Position numbers and translations under genes: made by a program | From: Selaginella moellendorffii | Lineage: Eukaryota > Streptophyta > Lycopodiopsida > Selaginellales > Selaginellaceae | Direction of reading: 5' to 3' | DNA: 64,000 nucleotides | Assembly: GCF_000143415.4 (NCBI RefSeq) | Contig: NW_003314347.1 | Span: 395,438 to 459,437, forward strand | Notes under the pieces: model-generated | The model's input: only the letters and a program-made list of their open reading frames with translations | What the model was told of the DNA's origin: nothing | Database searches by the model: none | Part shown: positions 47,019 through 57,564 of the stretch, piece by piece | Numbering within the stretch: position 1 is the first letter of the stretch | Layout: each line of letters opens with the position of its first letter

Positions 47019-48212
47019 ATGATTTGCTTGCTTTGGATGTGGAGACGATGGCGAGATCTTCTCCACAGGGCTACTCCTCCTTCCTCGCCTATGCTTGCGG
47101 GGAGCTCGATCGCGCTGCCGCAATCTCGACAATCTCGCGCAAATTCAAGCTCAAGCAGCCAGCTCCCGCGGATTCCAAGCTGCTCGAGGCCGCTTCGCTG
47201 CGAGGAGCTACTGGCACTAGCTCCTCGGATGGATTGATATTCCTCAACAAGAGTGGGAGCGAGTTTACAGCCTCTTCCCGGCGTCGCTCGGGAAGAACTT
47301 CAATACAATCTCCTGCGATCTAGATTCCCTCCTTGGAGATATCAGGTCCCATGCCGTGATCGTCAACAAAAGCGTGGAGATGGCCGCGCTACACGCATTC
47401 GAGAGCTTGCTCGCTCTCCAGTATGCCTTGCCCAACAAGAAAGCTTGCCAGGACTTCTTGAAGCGTCGGTTCCTGCTGCCTCGAGCTGTGGAGCTGGGCA
47501 AGGAGGATGTGAGATCCAAGCAGCTCAAATCACTCTACCTGTTTGACAACGGCGGGCAGGAGCTCGTCTCCGAGATCTTCTCTCTGCCTTCTGGAGATCA
47601 TTCCTCTCGGCTGGATGAAATCTCTCCAGGCACTGATCGAGCGCGGCCATCCCTTCAGTTACTTTGGTGCCAACGTCTCGTGCTATCTGCTGGACATTAA
47701 CATCATGTCAACTTGTGTCTCCACGTCAAGGGATGCACTTTTGGGAGATTCTTGAACACTTCATCAAGTCACTTGATTTATTCATTCTAACTTTGTTATA
47801 TCATCAACATAACCTTCCTTACTCACACTAACCTTTCATAGCTCCATTAGTTCTATTAGAATCTTCTTTCTATTATCTCATTGTTTTGGGCTTTCATCTT
47901 TAGACGTGGACTCAAACTCAAACTGAGACTTAGTCTTGATCTTCAAATTTAAATGTGCTACACTTAATAATGAACAATTTTAAAGTTATATAGAGTTGTC
48001 TCGAGAACATCAATGATCAAAACAAGCTTCTCACGTTACCTGGACGTGGAGCGGCCTCGCATGGATCCAGTCATAGCCAACGTCGTCTATCCTGCGTATG
48101 CGCTCTCCATGGAAGATCACCCAGTTGTCCATCTAGAGACATCTGTTAGGCGGTGGATTTGTTTACGGGACTCACTATTACCTCAGCCAAGCACTGCAAA
48201 GTCAAGATTGAA
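47019..48212 (+). pseudogene. Cassette copy C of the 469-residue gene, heavily degraded
   Basis: Similarity to copy A starts near 47024 (SSFLAYACGELDRAAAISTI) and is broken by several frameshifts (near 47205, 47255 and 47490). At about 47750 it is interrupted by roughly 250 bp of unrelated AT-rich DNA and resumes at about 48000 (CTCGAGAACATCAATGATCA). A large deletion then removes most of the C-terminal third, leaving only the end (GCACTGCAAAGTCAAGATTG). It lies just before the intact MATE gene, in the same arrangement as copies A and B and their MATE remnants. Confidence 0.82.
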
Positions 48213-48422
48213 AGAGTCGATAATAAGTTGCATATAGAAAAAATCTGCCTGGATGCGATGAATTTTCTCCTCCTCATCTTGACATTGCAGACATAGTGAG
48301 ATCACCAAAACAAGCACGGTAGCTATAAAAGACCAATTCAGATGGATATTTGAAGAACTAACTATTGAATTTCTTTCTTCCCTGCGCGAGTAAAAATGCA
48401 GGTGACAGTGTTACACTCGGTA

Positions 48423-50248
48423 TCAACTCAGTAACGGTGTGACCAGTTGCATTCGCTCCGAAGCCTTTTGTGCCTGCATGAAAGAAATACGAAACATAAA
48501 AACCATGACCGGCGATTAAAAACTAAGGGTGGCATACCTGCTTGTTCCAGTTGGTTCTTACAGCAATAGTGAGCAGTGAGATCGCTTGCGTCGAAAGGCC
48601 ACACAAAATCCCAATGATCAGGCCCTGATAGTGAAAAAATCACGTGAGTCAGACAAGGAAACTCAGTGTCTTTTCGGCCCACCTTTCCGTTCATGTGTAG
48701 AACGAAGGCCAGCACGTAAGCCACGGGCAATCCAACAGCGTAATAAGAGCCAAGGTTGGCAAACGCGGCAAAAGCTTGCCATCCACATCCGCGAGCAACA
48801 CCTGTTCACAGCAAACAGAAAAATCTTAAACCACGTCACCGTATGCCATTTCCATTTTCAAACCTGAGACAACCCCTTGGAACGCATCCACAATACTGAT
48901 TGTAACAACGAACGGCATCAGCCTAGAAACGGAGCTCACAACCTCGGCTTCGTTGCTGAACAGGTGCCCCAGCTTGTGCCTGGCCAGGAACAGAATAGTA
49001 CTCACGAGTACAGCGTCAATGGCTGCAAAGAATATGGATGTTTTGAATGCCAGCTTCGCTGCATTCGTCTCTCCAGCTCCTAGCGCATTGCTTATACGGA
49101 CACTAGAATAGAAATCGAAATTTGACTCCACTGTGAAACAAAATCAAGCTGCGACTTACCTTGCAGCAGTACTCAAGCCATAAGCGATCATGAAGAAAAT
49201 TTGGATCGTGTTCAATCTGGAGTAGAAAATAAGAAAACGAAAGTTTATCCATCGAGGAAAAAGGCAAAAGAGCAGCCACTCACACAATTGTGAAGGTGGA
49301 GGTCTCGAGCTGAGGATCTGGCAGCAGCCCTGAGAGTAAAACAAGAGCCTCAAGTGACCACCATTCCAAACTGCAAGGAAGAATCCAATAAACGTGGAAA
49401 ATAAACCAAGCAAAAACTTACCAGAGCATGAGCAAAGAAGGAATGGCGAGAGCCATGAACTGTTTGAGGTCTCGAAACATTTCCATCGAGAGTCCACCCC
49501 AGCAACGCCTACAAGCGGGTGTGCACGCCACCACCGTGGAAAGAACTGCTACGTTGATCCAGCTCGCCAGGCTCGCCGATAGTGCCGCCCCTTTGATTCC
49601 CATCCCCAGCTTGTAGATCGACACCCAGCAGAACAAAGCGTTGAGCAGCAAATTCACGAACGAGGCCCCGAGCATCACGTAGACCTGGCTTTGCGACTGG
49701 AGGAACTTGTCCAGCGGCTGGAGCAGCACGAACGCGAAGAGCTCCGGCAGCAAGTATCTCGCGAAAACCCCGGCGTTTTTGGAGATCTCAGGGTCTTGGC
49801 CAAAGAACAAGAGGACGTGCTCCATGAAGAACCACACAATCGCGATTGGAATGGCGGCAAGGAACTCGATGAAGACGGCCCTTTGCAAGTAGACCCCAAG
49901 GCGCGTGTAGAGCTTGGCGCCATAGGCCTGGCCGCAAAGAGTCTCGAGAGCGCTCCCCAGCCCCAGCTGCCGAAGAGAAATGGATCGAAATATCACCAAG
50001 AATCAATCACCAATCGATCTTTCTCGCAAGATTTCACTCACCAGGATGCTGTAGCCGGTGACATTGGCCAGCGATCCAGCGATCGCGGCGCTCGCGAGCT
50101 CCAGCTCTCCCAGATGCCCCACGAACATGATCGCCACGGTCGTGACGGCGAATTGGAGGAGCGTGACGCCGACCATGGGGAGCGCGATCCATGCCTGGAA
50201 GCGCACCTCGATCCAGAAGGCGCTCGGTCGCTCGACGAGCAACGCCAT
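48423..50248 (-). CDS. MATE-family efflux transporter
   Basis: Membrane antiporter that exports organic cations or metabolites with H+ or Na+. Eight exons from the start: 50248-50042, 49966-49422, 49370-49284, 49216-49160, 49102-48864, 48801-48683, 48624-48538 and 48473-48423. They encode 463 residues and all joins are in frame. Typical plant MATE segments are FRFQAWIALPM-like VRFQAWIALPMVGVTLLQF, VGHLGELELASAAIAGSLA, LGSALETLCGQAYGAK, YLLPELFAFVLLQPLDKFLQ, LEWWSLEALVLLSGLLP, NTIQIFFMIAYGLSTAASVR, ISNALGAG and GVARGCGWQAFAAFANLGSY. About 12 hydrophobic segments fit the fold. ATG 50248 was preferred over 50254; both are in frame. Substrate cannot be read from sequence. It is the only complete copy; remnants lie at 43060-43625 and 40262-40325. 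Confidence 0.94.
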
Positions 50249-50385
50249 TACCACAAGAGAAAAACGTGGGAATCAGACGTGGCAGATACGTGGCAGTGAA
50301 TTGTTGACTGAATAAAATATCTCGAAAAATGCCGTAAAAGCTGACTTGGCTTCTTCTGCCCTAAAAAGCGCAAGAGCCCTAAATT

Positions 50386-52412
50386 ATGAAGGCTCTGCCA
50401 TCGCGGCGAAGCTGGGGCGTGATCCACGCCTGGAGGAGGCGATCTATCTCATCAGGTGATCCACACAGCAGTAGCGGCCCTAGCAGCAGTAGCAAGCCCG
50501 ATGCCTCGCAATCGGCCGTGCACCCGGCGATGCGAGGGCGCCCCGAAGAGCTGAGCGACTCCGAGGAGGGCAGCAACAATGCAGCGAGGGAAAAGAAGCG
50601 ATGGGGGCAGCAGCTGGCTTGGCTTAGTGGAATTCTCGAGCCGGCATTGAATCTCTATCACAAGGCATTGCCACCAGGTGAGAGATATCTTCTTCTTCTC
50701 TTTGCTTTCTAGAGTTTTGCTTGAATGAACCAAAAGAGAGATGGAGCTGAGTTATTTTCTCGTTTGCGTGGATGTGTGAAGGAAAGTCTGAAGGAAACGC
50801 TGGTCCTCCAAGCACTCGCTCGCTCGTAGACATCGCTGCTTGTCTTCACAGAAGTAACTATGGCATGCAGCAGTGGGGACTAGGAGATTTAACGCTCGGC
50901 TTGTATCTCCTTTCTCTTCGCCATGCTGCCGAAGGCGCTGTGGACGTGGTCGAAGGAGTCCAAGTTAAATCCGATGTCCTGGTGAGTTCTTCGTTTCTTT
51001 CTTGGAGGAGAAAAGTTTTAACAAGCCTTCTTGATTGATCACAAGGTGGAAGATTTTATCTACTATGTGGAGCTTGCCAAGGGAGCCTACTTGAAAAACG
51101 AGGCAGCGCTCGCACGGATTTCCATGCTCAAGGAGAGCAACGTTGTTAAGTTTGTGGATAAGGCCAGCGTGATGCGACCTGCGTATTACATCGGGTTGGA
51201 TCACAGGGCGCAAACTGTGATCCTGGGAATCCGCGGGACTCAGTCGATTCATGATCTCATCACGGACTTGGCATCACACGGCGAGGAAGAAATTTTCAAC
51301 GAGGGCAATGCTCATTTTGGGACAGCACAAGCTGCAAGGTGGTTTTTTCACAACGAGGTGCAAACTTTAAGGAAATGTTTGCAAGAAAACATGGTGAGCC
51401 TATCTTTGTTCTTGTGCTTTTCATGTTTTTGTGAAGTAACTTCTTTCGTGGTTTTAAAGGGGTATGGACTTCGTATTGTTGGCCACTCTTTGGGTGGTGC
51501 CACAGCATCTTTGCTTGCGATGATGCTACACAAACGATCGGTGGAACTTCTTGGTATTCCTCCGGAACAAGTTGCGGCCGTTGGTATTGCAACACCACCC
51601 TGTGTCTCCAAAAGTCTGGCTGTAGAATGCGCAGGCTACGTGACAACGCTAGCTTTACAGGTTTGTATTTTGTCTTTGCTTGTCAACTGGAAAGATAATC
51701 TCGAACAGTTTCAAGCAGTATGACGTAATACCACGAATGAGTGCTGCTGCATTGGAAAGACTGCGAGACGAGATACTTCTGCTCGATTGGTAAGTGATGC
51801 TTAGAACATTCCTAGCTTACAGCGATTTTTCTTCTTGTATCAGGATGAATGCCTTCAAGGAGGAGGAGAATCGCACAGGCCTTCTCGACATGGTGGCCAG
51901 CACACTTCAAGCGATCTCTTCTGTGCAGGAAGCAGCGCGTAGATACGCCATATATGCAAAGCTTCGTGGTCTTTCAGATGAACCAAGTAAGTTTCCATCA
52001 TTCTGGTTAGAAAAAAGAAGAGTTTGCACTGACTGCAGCCTATACAGAACAAGAAGCCACTCCACAAAATCCAAAAAACCAAATCATGGAGAAGGACGAA
52101 TCTTCAAAGAGTGAGGCAACAAAGACCGTAAAGGAACATGAGGAGCTATACTCACCAGGAATTCTTTATCATCTTTGCGGTCGAGCTTCGATGAAAGATC
52201 AACATGGTGACAGTGCTGCTCAAGGATGCTCGCTCTGGCTGGTCAATCGCGATGCGAGATTTAGCAGGATTGTGCTCACTGGCTCGATGCTATCCGATCA
52301 CAAATGTGACAGCCACTACTACGCCTTGCGAGATGTTCTCAAGAGCCTCCCAAGGTCAGAGAGGCGATCACCATTGCCGTCAGTTCGAGACAACACGCTG
52401 AACGATAAGTAG
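50386..52412 (+). CDS. Class-3 lipase, sn1-specific diacylglycerol lipase-like
   Basis: Exons 50386-50677, 50782-50981, 51046-51393, 51460-51660, 51719-51789, 51844-51986 and 52039-52412 encode 542 residues. The alpha/beta-hydrolase core carries the nucleophile elbow RIVGHSLGGATASLLAMML. The preceding strand YIGLDHRAQTVILGIRGTQS with DLITDLASH supplies the oxyanion region and a likely catalytic Asp. The third triad member is probably the His in DHKCDSHYYALRDVL near the C-terminus. Such proteins hydrolyse acylglycerols. The N-terminal 90 residues are Ser/Arg-rich and acidic, without a clear signal peptide. GYVTTLALQYDVIPRMS and SPGILYHLCGR are typical of the DAG-lipase-like subgroup, which makes this assignment fairly firm. 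It diverges from the MATE gene across a 137-bp shared promoter. Confidence 0.9.
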
Positions 52413-52454
52413 CTTAGCATAGTTTTACAGATTGGAGATCTAACTTTCCATCTC

Positions 52455-52610
52455 TAGTAGCAAGTCGGGTGCTCGCAAACCGACTGGAAGCACGAGGAAA
52501 GTCATGAGGAGATCCACAAAGTCCTTCTTGGCCTCGAAGAACAAAATCTTGCCACTGCTCTTTCTTGTACAGGAGATTCACTCGCATCACCTCCGCGGAA
52601 AGCAGCTCGA
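52455..52610 (-). pseudogene. DUF674 gene fragment
   Basis: Reads as the N-terminal part of a DUF674 protein: VNLLYKK, then after a frameshift ILFFEAKKDFVDLLMTFLVL and the start of PVG. Only about 50 codons remain. It lies just beyond the lipase stop and downstream of the intact DUF674 gene on the same strand. Confidence 0.7.
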
Positions 52611-52815
52611 GTCGAACGCGACATAGCCGCTACTTTTCACCAAGGATGAGAAATCGAGAGCAGGAAGAACACCCCGCGAAAACACGCCCAATTTATTAAG
52701 AAAGCTTAACTCCACAAACTTTGTCATCATTTTTTCTAGTGTTTACGTAACTAGCACAAACTATACGAGAAAAGAACGAGAAATCTAAAATCATGACATG
52801 GTTTTTGTGATTGAT

Positions 52816-53593
52816 CTAGAACTGATAATAAGATCGCTTTGAAACGTAAGATTTAAAGACGTCGTTGAGCACAGTCTTCGAAACCAGCGACGCCTTGAGC
52901 AGGGACAAGGCCTGAAGTCAAAAGAAACATTGGATCAAAGTGCGAAAGAGATCGGTTTACCTCCTGAGCGCCCACGCTGACTTCGATGCTCTCGAGATCG
53001 GCCATAGCTTTCACCTTGAGCTTGTTGAGCAGGACGATGCTCTTGATGGTCGAAGTCGGGTACACCTCGAGCTCGTCAGTGATCATGAAGATCACATTCT
53101 CCTTCACGTAGCCAGCAGTTTCGGTGGAGTTTTCTTCGTTGGGTAGCATCGTCAGCTCCACAGATCTGCAGTGATGGCATTGAAAGGATGCATTGCCAGC
53201 CCTCACATTGTAGCAGCTAGGATGCCCACACTTATAGTACACCGGGGAAGTAGTCGACTGCGAGCCTTTGATGGCGAGGATCTTTCCTCCCCGAAACGCG
53301 GAAGCATCCGGCGGTGGATTGGTGAGAACACTCTTGCTAACCTCCATGCTCGACTGATCCATCTTCTCGATGCTCTCAAACAGCCTCGCAGCACCGGTCT
53401 CCATGAAGGAATTCACAGTGTTGCCCGCTCGCAGGAGCTTGATCAGAGACCCCACCGGAAGCACGAGAAAGCTCATGAGGAGATCGACGAAGTCCTTCTT
53501 TGCCTCGAGGAAAAGAACAGTGCCCTCCGGCTTCTTGTAGAGGAGATTGACCTTCATCCCCACGGCAGGAGAGCAAGAGCTGGCTCGCCGCAT
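52816..53593 (-). CDS. DUF674 family protein
   Basis: Exons 53593-52961 and 52911-52816 (TAG) encode 242 residues. The family is plant-specific and of unknown function. Hallmarks are KVNLLYKKPEGTVLFLEAKK, DFVDLLMSFLVLPVGSLIKLL, a Cys-containing region (YYKCGHPSCYNVRAG, FQCHHC), then ENVIFMITDELEVYPTSTI and the C-terminal LLKASLVSKTVLNDVF. The two CxxC-like clusters could bind a metal (inference). The splice donor is GAG/GTAAAC. A nearly identical paralogue lies at 61400-62164, and fragments lie at 52455-52610 and 55785-55990. The 5' flank (to about 53750) is part of the block repeated at 55785-55990. Confidence 0.9.
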
Positions 53594-53799
53594 GATTCTT
53601 CGAGAAAAAAACTGAGAGCTCGAAACGTGTACACGAATGCCCCGAAACGTTCCAGAAGAGAATCACTTATAATTTCTTGGAGATATATGACAGGCTCGCT
53701 TCTTCCAAGGCCTTGCTCATACCAACGTATGTCACAGGACCGTATGAATCAGATCTCCAGAATCACTATCCGATTTTATAGCTCAGGTTAACTCAAACC

Positions 53800-54420
53800 T
53801 CCTCTGCCTCGAGAAAGTAAAGGAAAACTAATTCCTCTCATCGTGAGGAGGTCCTCGTCTCTCAAAGGAAACAACTCCAACCCCTGGTCTTCGTGAAACG
53901 CCTGTGCGAGACGAGTCCCGGCTGCTAGTGACTGCCGAGGCATTGCCCAAAACAAGCTCTCCATCGCGTCAACGTTTCCATCGCGACCATAATAGCCTCG
54001 AGCAGCAAAAGCCATGAAAGATGGTCCCTGCTAGGCATTTTCTTGAAATTCTTCTCCACAAGCATAGACGACGCTCTGGAAAGCGAAGAGCTCCAGCAAC
54101 ATAGCCCACGACACCGATGACCTCTTACGCCTAAAGATCTGTCAGGCCATTTCCAAATGCTTTGCTCTTCCATAGGCAACCATGAGTGTGTTCCACGAGA
54201 TGGAGTCTCTTCTCGGGAGCTTTTCAAAGATCTCCTGTGCCTCGGGGATGTTGACATTGGGCCACTGGATCTCGAGGAAGACTCGCCGGGCGTCGTGGGC
54301 GCTGCCGTTCCGGACGTGGAGATGGAGCAGCAGATTATAGAGATCGCCGTCCAACCCTCTTCTTGATCCATCCCTCGATCGTGAGATCCCCTCTGAAACG
54401 AAGCATCTTTCGAATATTCT
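53800..54420 (-). pseudogene. PPR gene copy with large internal deletion
   Basis: Matches both ends of the intact PPR gene at 56057-57418: the N-terminal part (54420-54255) and the C-terminal third (54250-53800). The middle of about 700 bp is missing. The junction lies near 54240-54255, where GATCTCCTGTGCCTCGG runs into sequence from the opening repeats. Several small frameshifts are also present. It stands in the same position relative to a DUF674 gene as the intact copy does to a DUF674 remnant. Confidence 0.85.
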
Positions 54421-54519
54421 AGTAATAGTTTTTGCTGACTAATCAGAAGAAGCGCCAGCAATGTTTCTCTCGCTGCTCCTCCTCGTGACCAAATGTGACC
54501 TGCCGTACAGAGAATGTTT

Positions 54520-55534
54520 AAGGGCTCCCGTGGCGATGGACGATGCGTCGCTCGAGGAGGAGGATCTGGCGAGGAGGCACAAGTTTGGAGACATGTACTG
54601 GTTCCATCCGTGAAGAAGTTTGTGCTCAAGAGGGATGATCGAGTTCCAGTGACTCGTACGGGCGAGGGTGTTTTCACGCTAGCGGGATTCAGACCGACGA
54701 AGGTATCAGCAGCAAAGCGAGCGCGATTAGATGGTATGTACGGAAGAACTTCCCGAGAACTTCCTGAGAACTCGCCAACTTTATACTCACGAGTGCTTTG
54801 TAGATGAGCTCGCTCAAGCTACGGTGAACTCTACGTACTAGCTCACGTTACCATGAGGAGCAAGGTGTCCTCCGGCAGTGGATAGCTCAACGATGGTAGC
54901 AGCTTCACAGGCTTCCCCGTGGTTGGATTCAACCACAAGCTCCAAACACTTGGGATTTCAACGCTCACGGCTCCTTTTTATTCGACGTCTCGATTTCCAT
55001 AGCTTTGTCACAGGTGAGCGACGTGAAAGCCATCCTGGCGAGAGATCCTACGGCGATACCTATGGAGGGCTGTGGCTGCGAAACGTGAGAGCTTCCAGAG
55101 CTTATCTCGGCGAGAAGAGGGACGTGACGCACGTCGAGTTCTTCGCGTTCAATCACAGGGACTCTGCTCGTCCACAAGCGTACGAGGCGATCATGGAAGA
55201 ACTGGAGCAAATCCTCCTGTTCAAGTACGATGGCATGCCTCACCTCGGGAAGAACCGGCCTCACACTTTCAAGAACATCGGATCCAAGACGAGGAACCTC
55301 GCAAAGTTTCTCGAGGTGAGACGAAAGATGGATCCCGACGGCTGGTTTTCCAGCGAGTGGTCGGGGATCCGAGGGAGTGTGGTGAGCTCCAGCGATGGCT
55401 GCGCGCCCGGAGGGCTGTGTGTTTGCAGCGAAGATCGCCACTGCGCTCCGGAGGAAGGATATCTGTGCAAGCCGGGGATCGTCTACAAGGAAGCGCGCGT
55501 TTATACGAAGACAAGCCACTCTACCGCGAAGTGA
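54520..55534 (+). pseudogene. L-gulonolactone oxidase-like pseudogene
   Basis: C-terminal half of a plant GULLO-type (D-arabinono-1,4-lactone oxidase domain) flavoenzyme. Reading across frames gives EEEDLARRHKFGDMYWFHP, then KFVLKRDDRVPVTRTGEGVF, FLFDVSISIALSQ and SRAYLGEKRDVTHVEFFAFN. Further on come ELEQILLFKYDGMPHLGKNR, FLEVRRKMDPDGWFSSEWS, and a Cys-rich end (CVCSEDRHCAPEEGYLCKPG) with KEARVY. These segments lie in at least three different frames: there is a stop and shift at about 54612, and another shift between 55010 and 55090. The N-terminal FAD-binding domain is absent. A splice donor-like CAG/GTGAGC at 55014 could explain one shift but not the others. Ends at TGA 55532-55534. Confidence 0.75.
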
Positions 55535-55784
55535 TCGATCCATTTCTATACAAAATTTACAAGATCAATTGGTATAAGCACTACTCTTTCGTTGGATCAT
55601 CGAAATGGCAGTCTCGATCAGCTGACATGTGCGTGTTGTCGATGTTTTCACATGATCACATGGTATTGGATGGTATTGGATTCCGAGGGTCGAGGCTGGC
55701 TGAGATTTGTAGTTGCTGCCATGGCGACTTCAAACCCCCATGGCTTCCTTGTTCTTTAACTATGACGAGCTGGATCTGATTTCC

Positions 55785-55990
55785 TGTAGAGGAGATTAGC
55801 TTTCATTTCCACGTCAGGGGAGTAAAGAGCTAGCACGCGGCATGATCAAGAGCTCCAAACTTTTCCATCTAGAGACTCACTTATATTGACACGAATGCCT
55901 CGAAACTTTCTGAGAAGAAAATCAGTTCTAATTCCTTGGTTTGCGAGATATATGACAGGTTCGCTTAATCCAAGGCCTTGCATATACCAA
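55785..55990 (-). pseudogene. DUF674 5'-end remnant
   Basis: Matches the first codons and 5' flank of the DUF674 gene at 53530-53740, including GAGGAGATTAGCTTTCATTTCC and ATATATGACAGGTTCGCTT. The rest of the gene is absent. The intact PPR gene follows at 56057, mirroring the arrangement at 52.8-54.4 kb. Confidence 0.75.
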
Positions 55991-56056
55991 GGCATGATCT
56001 AAAACGTATGGGAATTAAAAAGGAGAGCTATCCGCTTGATTCCTTGAAGCTTTTGA

Positions 56057-57418
56057 TCAATGCCTCTCATCTTGAAGCTCGCATAGGAAATCCTCATCTT
56101 TGAAAGAAAAGCTCTCGTACAACTCCAACCCCTTCTCTCCAAAACCATTCTCGTGAAACGCCTCTACGAGACGAGTCCCGGCTGCTAGTGATTGCCGAGG
56201 CATCGCCTGAAACAAGCTCTCCATTGCGCCAACTTTTCCATCACGACCATAAGCTTCGAGCAGCAACAGCCATGAAAGATGGTCCCTGCTCGGCATTTTC
56301 TTGAAAATCTTCTCCACAAGCCTAGACGACGCTCCGTGGAAAGCGAAGAGCTCCAGCAACACAGCCCACGACACCGATGATCTCTGAGGCATACGCTTGA
56401 AGACCTGCCAGGCCATTTCCAAATGCTTTGCTCTTCCATAGGCAACCATGAGTGTGTTCCATGAGATGGAGTCTCTTCTCGGGAGCTTTTCAAAGATCTC
56501 CTGTGCCTCGGCCATGAATCCCACCCTCGAGTAGGCCTTGAGAATCAAATTCCACGAGACGAGATCATGCTGTGGCATTCTCTCGAAGAAGATCTCGGCC
56601 TGATCGACGAGACCATTGTGCGAATACGCCGCTGCCATGGAGTTCCAGATCCTCAAGTTCCTCACCGGCATCTTCCTAAAGAGAAACTCCGCTTCTTCGT
56701 GCTGCTCAAACTCTCCCAGCGCCGCCAGCATTGTCGCGCAAGAGATGAGATCCGCCTCGGGCATTTCATCCATCAAACGCCTCGCCTTTTCCAAATGCCC
56801 ATTTAAGGCAAATGCCGCAAGCATTGCGTTCCAAGCAACGATATTGCGCTGCGGGATCTTGTCAAACACTTCCACGGCAAGTTCTAGCAAGCAGAGATCG
56901 CCATAGCCGGTAAGAATCGTCGTCCACGAGATCACACTGCGATCGACCATCCTGTCAAACAGATCCTTCATTTGATCCAGATAGCCCCCACGGGCAAATG
57001 CTGTAACGATCGCGTTGACGCAGTAGATGCTCCACTGCGGGATCTTGGCGAAGAACTCAAAGGCCAGCGCGAGACTGCTGCTCTCGACATGCGCGGCGAC
57101 GATTGACGACCACGACACTGGATCGCGCCGCGGCATCTGGTGGAAGAGCTCGGTGGCGTCAGACAGATGCCCATTCTCGGCAAGCGCCTGGCAGAGGATG
57201 TTCCAAGAGAAGACATTGGGGCGCTGGATCTCGAGGAAGACTCGCCGGGCGTCGTGGGCGCCGCCGCTCCGGCCGTAGAGATGGAGCAGCAGATTGGCGA
57301 TGTAGAGATCGCCATCCAATCCATCCTTTTTGATCCACTCCTCGATCGTCCTCGCGAGGGCGAGGTCGCGGCCCGCCGTCTTCAAGAGATGGGCATAGGC
57401 CCCTCTGGAACGAAGCAT
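56057..57418 (-). CDS. PPR protein made of S-type repeats
   Basis: Intronless, 453 residues from ATG 57418. After about 30 residues (LLKTAGRDLALARTIEEWI) the protein is a tandem array of 31-residue pentatricopeptide repeats, about 12 units, for example RDPVSWSSIVAAHVESSSLA and NIVAWNAMLAAFALNGHLEK. It ends in a degenerate tail (GLELYESFSFKDEDFL). There is no DYW or E domain. Organelle RNA binding is expected from the family; a targeting peptide is not evident in the short N-terminus. A deleted copy lies at 53800-54420, and small pieces of the gene recur at 59239-59301 and 59525-59740. Confidence 0.9.
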   Translation of the reverse strand: MLRSRGAYAHLLKTAGRDLALARTIEEWIKKDGLDGDLYIANLLLHLYGRSGGAHDARRVFLEIQRPNVFSWNILCQALAENGHLSDATELFHQMPRRDPVSWSSIVAAHVESSSLALAFEFFAKIPQWSIYCVNAIVTAFARGGYLDQMKDLFDRMVDRSVISWTTILTGYGDLCLLELAVEVFDKIPQRNIVAWNAMLAAFALNGHLEKARRLMDEMPEADLISCATMLAALGEFEQHEEAEFLFRKMPVRNLRIWNSMAAAYSHNGLVDQAEIFFERMPQHDLVSWNLILKAYSRVGFMAEAQEIFEKLPRRDSISWNTLMVAYGRAKHLEMAWQVFKRMPQRSSVSWAVLLELFAFHGASSRLVEKIFKKMPSRDHLSWLLLLEAYGRDGKVGAMESLFQAMPRQSLAAGTRLVEAFHENGFGEKGLELYESFSFKDEDFLCELQDERH

Positions 57419-57439
57419 CTTTAGAATATTCCATATCTT

Positions 57440-57560
57440 AGCGCGACTAGAAGTGGAAGCTCGCCAACTTTGTGTGTAGATGAGCTCTACGTACTATTGC
57501 AAGAACGCTCGCACTTGGGATCGTCCACAAAGGAGCAAGTGATCGATCCATTTCTATACA
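57440..57560. other. Junk junction between PPR promoter and SLU7 3' end
   Basis: Contains pieces also found near the GULLO-like pseudogene: GATGAGCTCTACGTACTA (as near 54804-54840), and GTGATCGATCCATTTCTATACAAA followed by TTTACAAG (as at 55532-55563). The duplicated block therefore extends to here. Confidence 0.55.
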
Positions 57561-57564
57561 AAGT

